From Lunularia cruciata (lineage: Eukaryota > Streptophyta > Marchantiopsida > Lunulariales > Lunulariaceae), in the NCBI GenBank assembly GCA_948567375.1, contig OX419755.1:61081945-61145944 (forward strand): a stretch of 64,000 nt of DNA. Direction: 5' to 3'. Position 1 is the stretch's first letter. Every line of letters begins with the position of its first letter. Of the stretch, positions 45,787-58,510 are shown piece after piece. Below the pieces are notes generated by a model. That model saw only the letters and a program-made list of their open reading frames with translations. It did no database searches and was not told where the DNA came from. The translations under genes were made by a program, and so were the position numbers.

Positions 45787-46421
45787 TGTGGCACTTTAGA
45801 GTCTATGTATGACTTATGTGTGAGTTATGTGTCTATACTATATGTTGTGTAGTGATATATATATGCACAACAACTATCACACCATTTGTAGTGTCACATC
45901 TAGATTGCTCAAACACTGGAGTTGCAATGATAATAGTAAGAGGTATTTTAAGTTACACGTAGGCTATTTTCTGACGGTCAGATTTCGTGTTTGGGGTACT
46001 GACTTCATGGTGGGACCTATTGTCCCTTTGCACCGTTGGGTGTGCCATTAGCGGGACCGTTAGGGTTTCAGATCTAGTTCGAGTCCAGGGGTATATTTTC
46101 AAAGTGCAGCTCCAAAGAGCTCACTTCTCTGATGTTGAGCCTTTGAGTTTCTAGCTATGGTGGACAGAGGCCGGCCTGGATTCTCTTAACTAGAGTGGGT
46201 GTGATTCACTGATTACTTGACTGTAATCAGTGTCCAATTGTTTGTAGTTCATGGAATGACATATCAAGTATTGATCTAAGTTGAGTTGGTTCGAGTGACG
46301 TAAACAAACTGACTATTGTGACACTTTAGAGTCTATGTATGATTTATGTGTGAGTTATGTGTCTATACTATATGATGTTGACAACAATGTATATTGTGTA
46401 GTGATGTATATACATACGACA
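45787..46421 (+). repeat. Right LTR region with a block present on both sides
   Basis: Begins after the polypurine tract with TGTGGCACTTTAGAGTC (45787-45874), then the 442-bp main block (45875-46316), then a second copy of the opening block (46317-46421: TGTGACACTTTAGAGTC … ATACATACGACA). The two flanking blocks agree in about 55 of the first 57 bases. Either the LTR itself carries this block at both ends, or a second LTR was joined in tandem and truncated. Confidence 0.7.
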
Positions 46422-46464
46422 AACTAGTTCATGGAATCTTAGCCAAATAAAGCATGAGATTGTT

Positions 46465-46528
46465 TTAATTTATGAGTAGAACGGTAATGCATTATCTTAA
46501 TTTATGAGTAGAACAGTAATGCGTTATC
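46465..46528. repeat. 32-bp tandem duplication
   Basis: Two copies of a 32-bp unit beginning TTAATTTATGAGTAGAAC at 46465 and 46497, differing at two positions. It is just outside the right LTR of the second gypsy element. Confidence 0.93.
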
Positions 46529-46987
46529 TGTTGACCATGAAGATCTGGAATTAATAGAGTAAAAAAAGATTCACCAAATCTTTTATAAAACAATCGCAAG
46601 TCTCTCCTACTTTTGAGTCTCTATGACTTTAATTGCCATGCTTTATCAACCTTGATATTTGAGCTTATTCCCAAAATAGATCGAGTTCCAAACTCACAAT
46701 CCTTCATGAGGAACATTATGTAAGGAATGAGGGCAGAATTGATTATAAAATATGTGTAACGATACAACTATTTGATGTTTTGGTTGCAGCTAGAATCTTT
46801 TATTGTATAGATGCGACTTTTTCGTTTAAGGCTTTTGAGCGTTTGACTCTTTTCATAGTCCCAGTCTTCAGTAGAGTCTCCTTACATTGTTGTTCTAAAC
46901 CTTGATTCGTTTCTTAAGACTCCCTACAACAGAAACAACTTATGTGGAAATGTCGCAACGGACAAGACTGTAGGCGCAAATTTGAAG

Positions 46988-47220
46988 CTAATCATGGAGG
47001 TTATTTACGTTAGTGACTATTCCTTCAATAATCCGCACGTGAGGTTGTTGGAACTTCTTCTCAAATAAAGTCCTCATCTCTGAACTAAAAATGATCCGGC
47101 ATTCTTCATAAAGAGTCAAGTCAAACACCTTTCCACTACATAATCTAAGACATATGTCTTCTTGTGGAAATTCGCAAGACGTGGTTGCCACTTGGCGTCC
47201 ATACTTTTGTTCTGGCTTGA
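46988..47220 (-). other. Coding-like open segment, family unknown
   Basis: The minus strand is open from about 47220 to a TAG at 46988 and reads EFPQEDICLRLCSGKVFDLT, YEECRIIFSSEMRTLFEKKF, HVRIIEGIVTNVNNLHD. The amino-acid texture is protein-like rather than random, but I do not recognise it and there is no start or splice context I trust. It may be the last exon of an otherwise decayed gene. Confidence 0.22.
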
Positions 47221-47354
47221 AAATAGATCATTCTAAACGTAAACCCTATGCTCAAAAGGTCAATGTCTCTACTCCATTGACTCTGAATACGATTTGTTTT
47301 TGTCAAGCTTAATCAGTTGACTTTAAGAGCAAACTCGCTGATTGATACTTTGGA

Positions 47355-47378
47355 GAGTCAGTCAGTCAGTCAGTCAGG
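47355..47378. repeat. (GTCA)n microsatellite
   Basis: Five to six units of AGTC in a row, in an otherwise non-repetitive stretch. Confidence 0.9.
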
Positions 47379-47399
47379 CTTGAGGCATAGAATCCTGGG

Positions 47400-50300
47400 C
47401 TTGACGAGGTCATACAGAAGAGAAGAGACGTAACAGTTGTCCTTTTGTGGACTGTGGTTAGCTGTCTGTACTGTGGTAAGCTTTCGTACCCTCCTCATGA
47501 AGTTATGCACGAATCCGGTATTCTCGCCTTATCGATCCTTAGAACGTGAAGAATAAGATGTTCTTCTCTACGAGTTTTCTTCATCAAGACACCAACTAAA
47601 GCAAAAGCTCGTTCAGTACAAAACTAACTGAATTGCACATGATCACGGTTTGCCAGTTCAATACGAATTGATCGTATGATAATGAAGTATGGGATGCTTC
47701 ATACAGTATATTTCTAAGAAGATATCGGTAGAGTGAAAATACAGCTCACGTGTCGGGAAGGAAGTCAAGGTGGACGGACGGTGGCTTCTGCCTTACAAGT
47801 CGTTCTTCCATGTTCGAATTGCTCTAGTTACTGGAATTGATAGTTGATGATATGATTGAAGGGAGGAGCGGACGATGAGACGATGGCTACAGAAAAAATG
47901 TGGTGGTGGTAAGGCAGTCGCGTGGACCGCATCCATCCAATAAATGAAGCGAGAAAAGGGATCGATGGATGGAAGGATTGGGGCAATATGGGAAAAGTAC
48001 GTGGTGAAGGGATTTGGAGCCTTTTCAGCCTTTCATGTTGGGAAAGCTAAGCAAAGCAGTGCAAGGATGGGATGCAAATTCTTCTTCGCCTCGGTCCGTC
48101 GTGGAGTTCAAGAGTGTAGCGTGATTTATTCCAAGGTAGAGGACGTGCACGTCAGTGTCATGTCTACTGTGTTGTCCTCCCTCATCCTCTTGTTAACACT
48201 CGCTCCTCTCGTCTGAACTTTGAGGCGAAGCAGAATTCCGACATCGAGCACCTTTTATCGTGGTGGAGGGATCGGCTTCACGCCTCCGCTCGTTAGTGCA
48301 TTTATTAAACCTAGGCTTTTCTATATAAGAAGAAAAGGAAAGGGGATCTACGCAATGTGAGACCTATGATTGCAAAGTCAGATCTGACATCACACTTGCT
48401 GCTGGGAAGCAAGCGAGTGTGCGTCCTATCTCTGGAGGTTCTCATGAATAAATTACTGTTGTAATGCTGGAGAAGAAGGTAGCCATTCCAGGTCGTCAGA
48501 TTAGCATAAGTAAGTTATAGCACCAGTTGTAGTAGGGGCACTGTAGGTGTAAGTCGTACTGTCATTTGCCTCATTCAGGATCTTAAATCGACTGTGTTCC
48601 CAAGCCAGCGGGGCGAGGGGGGGGGGGGGGGGGGGCGCGCGATGGAGTCAGCGCCTACAACTTGAACACATGAACACATAAGCCAAGCAGAGGAAGCATC
48701 AGAACTGTAGTCCATTAGTGCTTTCTCTCTGATGCAATTCCAATGTAACCATTTCCCCTATACCGCGACGGCGCATCACATCCTATCCCACCCACAGCCA
48801 AAAGTCATGCCAACCGAATGGCAGCTACATTACGTAGGTCCACCAGCGCAGCAACGTTCACTCCCAGCTGTAGCTTCGATCAAGCACGTGTATGTCGTAG
48901 TAGTCGTCCCGTCCTAGCATCCTGCTGTGATCACTGTGGACCATGTCCAAATCGGGGCAAGCGGTCAGGAGCTATCCTATGATACTATCCACCGCCTTTC
49001 TACTTCACCTTTTCCACGTAAGAGCTCCTTCGCTCTCTTCCCCTGCAGTGCAATACACTACCCTACAATCCATGTTGTTGTAACACAGTAATAGTTTTCC
49101 GAAACTATTACTAGGTTGGAACTTAACAATCGTTGTGAAAGTGCGTGGATCGATTGCTGACGATGTCCTTGGACGCCCAGCACTACCAAAGCCACGGCTC
49201 CCGCTCTTCAACCTCTAAACATTTCTCCGTCTTCCACTCCATATTCATTCTCCCCTGCTTTCTTCACACACACATTTCTCCTAGTGTGACCCCACCCCAC
49301 ACCTCCTCGTCGCAGGCACGGCAGGGCAGAAACAGCGGGAGACCTGGCGAAACCCCACTCACGACCCGGTCCACGATCCCAAGTCCTTGGGACGGGCCTG
49401 GGACCTGGTCGACGTTCCCGGAGCTACATCTGTCTCCATTTTCGACCGCTATCTCATCCCCTCGTTACTTATCCTCTCCGGGCATCTAGTGTACGTTCAC
49501 CAGCCTGGCCATACATCCATCCATTCCCATAAGTGGGACCCGTCTCAATTGCTGTAGTTGTTTGTCATGATCCTGTCCTTGACCCCTGCCCCCTGAAATG
49601 TCTTACCTCTCCTCTACCGTATACTGTAGCCTGCTTCTTTTAGAAACCAAACCATTACTCCTCTTCAGTTGGCTAGTTGAAATAGCAGCATGAGGATTAA
49701 GGGAGAGCTTAAGTTAATCACAATTCAGAAGCTTCAAAGACAGAGTAAACGCACAAGGAAGTCATCAAGTCATACAGGAATACAAGCGTTAGTTTCAATA
49801 GCATCGGAATGAGAAATATTACATCTAAATATATCAGGAGCTCTAAAGTAAATATCTATCGAGTTTGTAAAATTAGATTTCAGAATATAATAAATTTATT
49901 AGTATTAAAGAGGATGCTTGTTTACCATTTGATGTGCCTCTGGGTGAGCTCCGCACTACAAATTCTCCTAGGTAGGCTGATGCAATACCTACTATCCATC
50001 TCGCCCCGGTGTACTTTTGGTGCCTATTAGGTTCGAGTTTTTCTTCATAGAGTAAAAGGATATTTAGAAAAATTAAATTTAACTTCCACACATTCTAAGG
50101 ATTTTCAAAGAACACAGCAAATGCAAGATTTGATTTGTTGATTGGGAACTATTTTGGACGCGGAATGAAAATTGAACTCCATGACTGCAGATATGCATTT
50201 TTCCTCTGTTACCCACACCGTTTCTGGATTTTAACGGATCTTGTCTTCTTACCGGGGCAGTTTAGTTAAACTTAAACGCCGTGATACTTTTTTGCATCAC

Positions 50301-52554
50301 TCATTGCTTGACAGAAATCTTTAAGGCCAAATATCTTGCCCACTTTACCAATTCCTCAAGCACAACATGCCACTGAGGAAAGACCTTTTGTTCAAAGTAT
50401 GGGAACCGTACAAAATGTGGGTTCCTCCAGCGAACTCTACCATTAGTAAGATTGGCCATTTCGAATTGGGAAACTGTAAACCCACCTCACCTTTTGTTCT
50501 CATCCACCTCACCTTTCCTTTCGTAACATTTCGAGCCAATCAGATTCATTAACCGTGTGAAATTGATCGTTGTCGTGACATGGTCATAGGATTTCTACAT
50601 CGGTTTCTAGCATTGTAGCCAAGTGCATAGCATAGCGAGAGTGATTCGATTGGTTTATTTGCATCTGTATAGTATCCGTAGAGGGGTGAGGTCGATGAAT
50701 AGGAGGTGAGATGGGTTTACAATTTCCCTTTCAAATGATCTCCAGGCATTGAATTTTCTGCTAAATAAAAAGGTGATGTGTGACTCCACTATAGTTATTC
50801 AAATTAACAAAAAAACGGAAGCTTGAGGATGAGGAATTAAGACGAAGGTATTGTTAGCTTGTTAGACCTCAAGCACGTTGTTGAGCGAGGGCAACGTAAG
50901 ATTTATTCTTTGAATCTTGAGTTAGGCAAGATGTTGTATGAGTCTTGATTAAAGTTTGTGTGATAGTTTCTTCAAATATTTACTTAAATATTCATTGAGA
51001 AGAATAACGTTTTTATTCTATTTATCAAAATATTTGTGAATAGAATTTATTTGACTCATATAAAAAAGAAAATTACATGATATAGTTCATAAGAACCCAA
51101 GTGAACTGTGAGTTGAAGGTGATTAAAATTTAATCAGTTGTTTGTTGGAGCAAGTGCTCAGACATCTATCCACGTTGCTCTTTTAAACAGCTACACTATA
51201 TCAAATTATATCAAACTATACCATATCAAATTGTCTAATAGTATCATACTGGAAAATAACACTATATATATTGGATGTTGTGTAACCTTTGAGTGCTGTT
51301 TCCTGTACTATCTATTCCCCCATATAAACAGGTTTCTCTAGGACGTAATAAAGTGAAGTGAAAAAAAATAAAATTAATAAGTGATATTCTACATACGTTT
51401 GTTTGGATATAATGAGTGTCATTTCACGTTAAATGTTTCTCTCAAAAATTACACGTATTATAGGTTAAAGAAAGTCTAATTGTTGGTCAAAATATATACT
51501 CAATCCATCTTTTATTGATGTAGAACAAATAACCACATACTTAAAAAGTTTGATAAAGAATGCATAGTGGCGCAGAACGATGCTTTTTCATAATTGTGTA
51601 GAAAGAACTTACCCGGTCTCGGAAAAGATCCTGCTACAATTTTCTAATAAAAAAGGACCAATGTCGTGGATTACATTTCTTGAGGTGTCCTGCGCTATAA
51701 ACCGGACATACTTCTGAATTTTGTGGAATATGATGCAACTTGATTAGAAATTCAGATTTTTCTGCTTACTTTTCATTTAAGAAAACGAATATGTTCATCG
51801 TCCATTCAGTGCAACGGTCGAAAGTATAGCACGTTTACACATCTGTGTGAACCAAATTATACTCTAAATAAGTGCAATAGATCCCTATAACACATTCAGT
51901 AGGGACAATTCCGGAGAAGAGTTCTTAAATATTTGCTTATAAAGTATCTATAGTGAAAATATCTCCAAAGCGGTTTCGCTGCTATGTATAGTTTATACAA
52001 ATTCAGGGACATTTTTCATTAGTCTTCGACTAAGTGACCTGGGTTTCTCCCATAAGTTCAATGATCGTTATCATAAACTGACAATCAGGTTACTTGGTGA
52101 TATCTATGGCGTTTATAAAAGGATGTCGTGTTTTCTTCACCAGTTATCTAGCTTGTATTAATTTTAATTTCCCGTATTGAATATATAACTTGCAATTATT
52201 CGTATCTTTTATCCCGAGCTGTAAAATCTAGTGTATGCACATACATACTATACTTCTCGCTTGAATAATCCAACCTTTAATTTAAAGACAATGCAACCAA
52301 AGAGTTTCTAAGAAAGCTTAACTTGCATAATTGCTTATCTCGAGACGAGGGACGGACTGTATCATCAAATTCGTGAACATGAAAATTAAGCATCTGATGT
52401 TTGTATGCAAATGAAAGTTTTTCTCGGACTTCCTTGATGAACTACAGTAGATGAAACTCGAAACGAATGAACTGAGATGCAATGGTAGGTCACCGAATCT
52501 CTCATGATCTCAAGTAAGACGTGCGGGTAAATGAACAGTCTGAGGTAATGTACC
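47400..52554. other. Intergenic region without a supported gene
   Basis: Composition changes from GC-richer (47.7-49.6 kb) to AT-rich (49.7-52.4 kb). Open frames at 47944-48216 and 49145-49489 are isolated, with no splice context or known domain. I found no retroelement motif or RNA gene. Confidence 0.35.
48617..48635 (+). repeat. 19-base G homopolymer
   Basis: An uninterrupted run of 19 G, preceded by GCGGGGCGA and followed by CGCGCG. It could form an intramolecular G-quadruplex. Its exact length is likely uncertain because sequencing errs in such runs. Confidence 0.9.
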
Positions 52555-53765
52555 TTGGTTGGTAGGTTAAGGCCGTCATGTGGCTATCCAGTTGTCAAAC
52601 GATGTGCATATTTTAATGCCCACACGAACCGTGGTGAAGGTCAGAGGTTGACTTGGGTCGGGTTGGAATTATTAGTAATGGATGAAGAGAAACCGGGACC
52701 GGATACCGGTACAGCGTGGACGGAGCGGAGGAGTCCGTCACAAGGGGCAAAGAACGAGGCGGTAGGGGAAGACGAAGGGGAGGGGAAGAGACCACCCGGA
52801 ACCAAATCTGGTGTGAATCGAGTCGGGAGAAAGAGAAATTCTATGGCGCGAACATTTATGGAGCAGATCGAGTACAGATTTGCCTCATACACCCTTGTAT
52901 TACAGAGATCAGTCTGGCGGAGCGGGTGTGAAGGGCTGCGATGATTGCAGGAGTTGTAGCGAAGTGGACATGAGCAAGAAATGTTGGAATGATGTCAATC
53001 GAGTAGCGAAATCAATCTGTCAACCAATCGTGAATTGCTTCGCTGCTGCTGGTCACGGTTCGCGAAGAAGGTGGGGGGTCTTTCGGATGTGATGGTGGTG
53101 GAATGCTCGAAGCCTTGGTAAGCAGCGCTTCTACAGATCACGTGGTATGAAATTCCTTGTCACTGCGTCGTCCTGAATAATATTATGTCTGGCTGTGCTG
53201 AGGCTGATGGATGGATGGGCAAATGTACACCTGGAGAATAAAAATGATAGTAATACTGTACACCATACCTTCTTGCTCATGCAATCTCATCCACGCCGAC
53301 GAGTAAGTGAGAAACAGGCTATGTTCTTCTTCCATAAGGGCTTTTATGGGGAGGACGCCAATCTTCTCTTTTGGCATGCGCGCAGGTCAGAAGGAATGAA
53401 GAGGGGGGAATGGGTACACTAACAAATATCAGTCCTTCTGTCTAATTTGAGTATTGCCAGAGCGTTCCAAGGATTTATGATACGCAGATCTGGAGAGGAG
53501 AAGAAGAGGAAGGAGAAGAAGAAGAAGAAGAAGAAGAAAATGAGGAGGGGATAGAGCAATCTCTCGGGGCTTAAATCGAGACGTAGAAAGATGGATGGCT
53601 AGATAGATAGGCTGGATGACTGGCTGGTTCTCATCAACAGATTTTGAGTGAGTGGAACATTGAATTGACGACGCGCATGTGGTGCTTGCATCCTTCAGGG
53701 AGGAGTTGGGCATGAGACATAAGAACTCCATCTCTAGGACCGAGCAACAAAAACCGGGTTTCACA
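52555..53765 (+). promoter_or_regulatory. Upstream region and presumed 5' leader of the DUF3133 gene
   Basis: GC-richer than the DNA to its left. A purine tract with (GAA)n lies at 53497-53539, typical of plant leaders and promoters. An ATG at 53679 is in frame with the coding start at 53766 and would add 29 residues of no family resemblance, so I prefer 53766. A long open frame at 52555-52944 has no domain. Confidence 0.4.
53497..53539 (+). repeat. (GAA)n purine tract in the presumed leader
   Basis: About 43 bp of GGA/GAA triplets, the last seven or so units pure GAA. GAGA/CTT-type repeats are common in plant core promoters and 5' leaders. This one is 227 bp upstream of the chosen ATG. Confidence 0.9.
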
Positions 53766-56700
53766 ATGCCCGCCAGGATTGTTCAGTGCCCGAAATGCAG
53801 AGCTCTACTCCAAGAACCACCTCCGGGCAACCCCTATTACCAATGCGGGAACTGCTCCACAACCCTTCAAGGTTCGTTCAGTTTACTTTTACTTCATTCA
53901 CCACACGGTTCTGCACGTTTATTCGTCGTGGACGACGAATAAACGAGGAAGAATCATGTCTTGTTGTGCTTCTTCTTCTTCTTCTTTTTCGTCGCGTCAG
54001 GATTTTGTCAGAAAGAGCCGCTACCGTAACTTAACTTACATACTGTTTGCGCTGTACGGTTTCACTTGGGGGAGGGAGGACTTTTCTCTAAGACAGTGTA
54101 CTGTAGTCGTCATAGTTTATATTAATACCGCCAGTGGGGTATGCATCTGTTCGCCTCGAATGAGTTCCTTCTTCTGTGGAGATCGATCCTTCCCAATCCA
54201 GTCCACGTGGTCGATTCTGATATACATATACGATACGTTCGTTCGTTTGTGACGTGAACGGAACAGCTAAGCATGCCACAGTCGACTCTTCCTCTGCTTC
54301 GGTGGTGGATGAGCGGACGAGGGGAAGTAGTAGCAGAAGTTCTACTACTACCAAGTCGGAATCGTCGTCGGGAGAAATGAATGAGAGAGTTGTGGATGAT
54401 GACGGGTCTACATCAGCAGCGTCATGGTCGCCTAGTAGGAAAGATTCTTTGTGTTGTGGTAGTAAAGGAGGAAGAGGAGTGCCCGAAAGACTTCCACAAC
54501 GACGACGTGGAGGAGGAGTATGTGAAACAATTGTGAAGCAAATAAGCTCTGGTGCTGCTGCTGAGATGCAATCTGATCAGGGAGGAGGATACAACAACAC
54601 TAGTGGTAGTAGTAGTAATATTAGGGATCGTCGAGGAGGAGGAGGAGGGCCTCCGGTGGTGCAGCACTCACACGACGATAAAATACTGTCGTACATGCAG
54701 TTGATGAGAAACGAGGACCTGGATTCGACGCAGGTTGCGTTAGAAAGTTCCTCGGGAGCTGATTACATCAGTAGAAGAGGTTCGAAGCATCAGCAGGAGG
54801 CCGCGGTACCGCCTGGAGGAGGAGGAAGGTGGTCTTCCCCCGGGGGAGGAGGAGGAGGAGCCGCAGCAGATTCTTCATTCGATGGATACAGTCACCAACA
54901 GCGCCCGCCGGGTAGAGCAAACCATAATGGAAGCGATGTAGCTTTCCGACCTCAGCCGGGTAATTCCATCTTGAAAGGAGGAGAGTTTCAAAGACAGCAG
55001 TCGAGTTCACAGCTCACACAACAAAGTAGTATATATGAGACGAAGGAGGTACCTGACATGACTAGTACTACTATTACTCCTCCTGCTTCAGCATCAGGGA
55101 GAATTATGAAGCTCAGGTGGGAAACACGTCCAGAAAGTGTAGAAGAGCATCAAATTTCCGCGGGGGCAGAAGTAATGAACAGGGGAGGAACAGGTAACGA
55201 GGATCGACCTCATGAAGATCGCCAATCCATGAAGGAAACAACTTCCACGGAGAGAAACTGGAGGGTGCTTGGTAGTCGACGGCAGGACAGACGGAATAGT
55301 GATGAGAGGAATGTACAGTTTCACCTTTCACGCACTCAGTCAGACGGGTCCGAAAAAAGCTGTGACATGTATGACAATCCTGCCTATACCGGAGACTACG
55401 AGAAGAGCGAAACCTCGTCGACCATGGACGATGTGGATACCAGTGAGGGAGTGGGCGGGGGCCGCTTTTCGCCTCCTCCTGATTTGCGTCTACCGCGGGA
55501 TCTGCGCGCAGGCATTGCCAAATCTCGTCCCAATCTGCCAAGGTCAAATCCCCCAGGCACTAGCGGAAGAAGTAACAGTAGTGTCTATTCTGAGGAGAGC
55601 AATCCTCGCACCGCTCAGACGCCGACAGAACTGGACACTTTGGACAACAATCCTCCACTCCAATTCGAGAATCTAACTCGCGATAGTCGGAGGCAGAGTA
55701 GCTTTGATGCTGCCCAACTCAATGGACCACGGGGTGGTGGTTTTGGAAGTACCAGCAGCGCCAATAGCTCTCCCGGTGTTCCGGCCCCGGAGCCAGGTTC
55801 GTTGCGGAAATCATCTAGTGGTGATTTTATGGGCATGACCGCAGAGCATGGGCAGATGCACAACAGGGGCTCATCTGATCCTGGGACCAGCTTGCAGCAA
55901 GCCAATGCTCGCCCCCCACCCCAGCAGCTACCCTACCAACAACAACAACAGTGGGTAAACAGGCTTGTGCAACAACAAACTTTAAGTCCTTCGGGTTCTT
56001 TCTCAAAGAGCTCTCCAAGTGCTCGCCCACCAACGCACGTACCGTGGTCTCAAAATACATCGGGATCGAACCTACCCTCTCAAGTAGAAGCTCCCAATTC
56101 TTCTCGGCCTCCATACGGTAACTCTTTTTCAGTACAACAATCAAACCATCCTCCGACGAACGAAATGCTAGATTCAGCAAGCGCACTGACCCAAGTCCCA
56201 CCTAAACAGGGAATTTATCCTTCTTTGCCTCCACCGGGTTCTCTGCCACATGTGTCGTGCCAATATTGCCGAACACTACTTGCCGTGCCACCCAACCTTC
56301 CAGCTCCAAAGAAAAATTTGCAGAAGATACGATGCGGGGCGTGTAATAGGATCTTGACATTTTCCGTCCCACAGCCTTTGGATTCGTCTATTTCTAGGTC
56401 TGAGGTTCAGCAGCTAGGACAGTCTTTGTTTGCTTCCAGTCCCGACGCTCAAATAGATATCAATCCAGGTTACAGGGCGCGTGGGAGATCCATGAGCTCT
56501 GCCTCTGATGAACCGAGAAGAAGTGGACGCAGGTTCTCAGATTTATCTGATAGGAGTCACACCATCACGAGAAACGACTCCCTGGGTAGCAGTGAAATGC
56601 CCTCAGATGACGAGCTAGTGGAGAGAGCCCGATTGATGAAACTTGATTCCTTTTCTACGCCGAGTTCTGATACAGCAAGCTACTCCGAAGGATCACCATC

Positions 56701-58510
56701 ACGTTTTGGGCGCTCGTCACCTGGTCCTCTGTACCCAAAAGCTGCAGGCTCTTGCAGACTCCAACCAGAGGAGAGAACTCGTTTTGCGAATCACCTAGGA
56801 CCAGGGGTTAAGCGCCTCGAAGACCATGTTACAAGCAGTGACTCCGAGAGCGAGTCACTTCATCACCATTTGCCATCCGTCAGGTCCCCTACGATGGAAG
56901 GACTTCATCATCATGGGCACAGCAATTCTCCTACTAGAAATTTAAATTCTCCGCCAACACATTTGAATTCGCCCTCCTCTGTTCATGTCACGGGAGAGCA
57001 CAAAGAGGCGGTGCACGAGCAACCGAAGCTTCTGAACATCGCTATGAAGGGGATCAGCAAGATCCGAGAGCTCACTCACAAGACCCGAAGCAAAGTTAAT
57101 GTAAATGGCATCGCGATCGCGGAACCAGTTGTGAAGAAGGCAGAACTACAGGCGGGGCCCATCCAACCGGGCCACTACTGGTAAGCACCGTTTGCCTGTA
57201 CTCTGAGAGCTACTTTTAGCAGATCCCTCTTATCATCCTAGTTGTTTCATGTTCATATGTCCCTTGCAATCTCACAACTTATGTATTACACCATAGACAA
57301 CCATTGGAAGCACCTTGCTGCTAACCCCTGTATGAAGAAATAGGCATGCTTACCTCTCTATGTAACGGACAGTTATGAGAATTTTCACTGTGTTACTGTC
57401 CAATGTCAGAGTCAATACGGTCAGACTTGGGTATGGAACTGGGTTGTTTACAACGGATTCTATATTCTATTACTCAATATGTTTCCTGCAATCTCACATC
57501 ATTGAACAAATCTGAGTCGGGAATGTCACCTGACTGTCGTGTACCTTGTGCACTTTCTCCTTTCCTCAGGTATGACAGTCAAGCCGGATTCTGGGGTGTA
57601 GCTGGAGGACCATGTCTTGGCATCATACCTGTGAGTGATGATTTTTGGGGGTTGAGCTTCTTGTGTATGTATAAGAACACAGCCAAGAACATATATCTTT
57701 TTAGTCATAGGCTGTGTCGTTCCTAAAGTTATGCATTGTGGTTCTGCAGCCCTTTATCGAGGAGCTGAATTTTCCAATGCCAAAAGATTGTGCTTGTGGT
57801 AAAACTGGCATCTTAGTGAATGGAAGGGAGCTTCACAATAAGGACCTTGAAATACTGGTACAGCGTGGACTTCCTACCCAACCAGGGAGGGCCTACAGGA
57901 TAGAGATAGATGGAAAAGTTGTGGATGAACAAGGGACAGTGATCAAATCTCTCGGACGACTCGCGCCTACGTAAGATGCCTCTAACTCCGTTCTCTTAGA
58001 TTTATTAATAAACGAAATACTTGTGAAAAAGCTGAGAAAGTAACTGTTCTATCTACTCTTTTTAGAATCTGACAACTTCCCGTTCGTCAAGCTTCATTTC
58101 ACGTCTCCCTTTCCGGTTCCTTGCATCATAATCATAAACTGAATGGCAAAGTCTTTCGGAACTCTTTCCTCTCTGCATTGGTCTCTTCTATTCGCCGCAC
58201 CGCTTGCACAAGCGCTTACATTTTCTCTTTATGCTTGTCCTTGTTATTGGCGGTCGAAAATTAGTTGTTTGAGATTGTTCGTATTTTTCATAAAAGGAAA
58301 CTTAGTAGTTATAGCTTGTCCTAGTTAGTTGCAGAATATACTTTAAGTGGATATCCCTGCAAAATTTGCTGCAGGCTGCAGTAACGCCTATTAAGAGACT
58401 TCGAAGGCACAGTTGTCCGTAGTGCATCATCTGACACTTGCTTGTATAACTTTTTTATCATCAGGTTAGAGGAAAGAGGACGTGGAGGAGGCATGTACCC
58501 GAGAGCTTGA
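53766..58510 (+). CDS. DUF3133 / EDR4-like zinc-ribbon protein
   Basis: Five exons join in frame: 53766-53871, 54267-57180, 57570-57630, 57750-57970, 58465-58510, giving 1115 residues. An N-terminal zinc ribbon (Cys8, Cys11, Cys27, Cys30: CPKC … CGNC) is followed by a very long Ser/Gly/Pro/Gln-rich, probably disordered region encoded by one 2.9-kb exon. The second zinc module of DUF3133 follows (Cys700-X2-Cys703 … Cys725-X2-Cys728: CQYC … RCGAC). A His-rich patch lies near residue 903. The conserved C-terminus reads HYWYDSQAGFWGVAGGPCLG, PFIEELNFPMP, VNGRELHNKDLEILVQRGLP and SLGRLAPT. Plant relatives include EDR4, a regulator of salicylate-dependent resistance, and the 'extra-large G-like' DUF3133 proteins, which share this tail. 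The exact cellular role here is inferred. All introns are GT/AG, and no lesion is seen. Confidence 0.93.

Larger units (their letters stand above)
36529..46421 (+). mobile_element. Inactivated Ty3/gypsy element carrying a DNA methyltransferase and a PHD finger
   Basis: A 9.9-kb plus-strand element. Left to right it has a left LTR (36529-36970), a long leader, gag (from about 38388), two zinc knuckles, aspartic protease (40527 on), a C5-cytosine methyltransferase region (41246-42160), RT (42839-43400), RNase H, integrase (44390-44930), a PHD finger (45478-45611), a polypurine tract (45776-45786) and the right LTR region (45787-46421). Retroelement domain order is that of Ty3/gypsy. The methyltransferase and PHD are extra modules. 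All coding parts are broken by stops and frameshifts, and RT and integrase each lack a catalytic Asp. There is no chromodomain, unlike the element at 3.2-9.1 kb. Confidence 0.92.

Noticed and set aside
46465-46528. Short regular repeat that might suggest a CRISPR-like array
   Set aside because: Only two directly adjacent units without spacers, in a plant nuclear context.
49145-49489. 114-codon Ser/Pro/Thr-rich open frame
   Set aside because: Isolated, without splice or start context or known family.
52555-52944. 129-codon open frame upstream of the DUF3133 gene
   Set aside because: No domain or conservation signal. It more likely lies in promoter or leader DNA.
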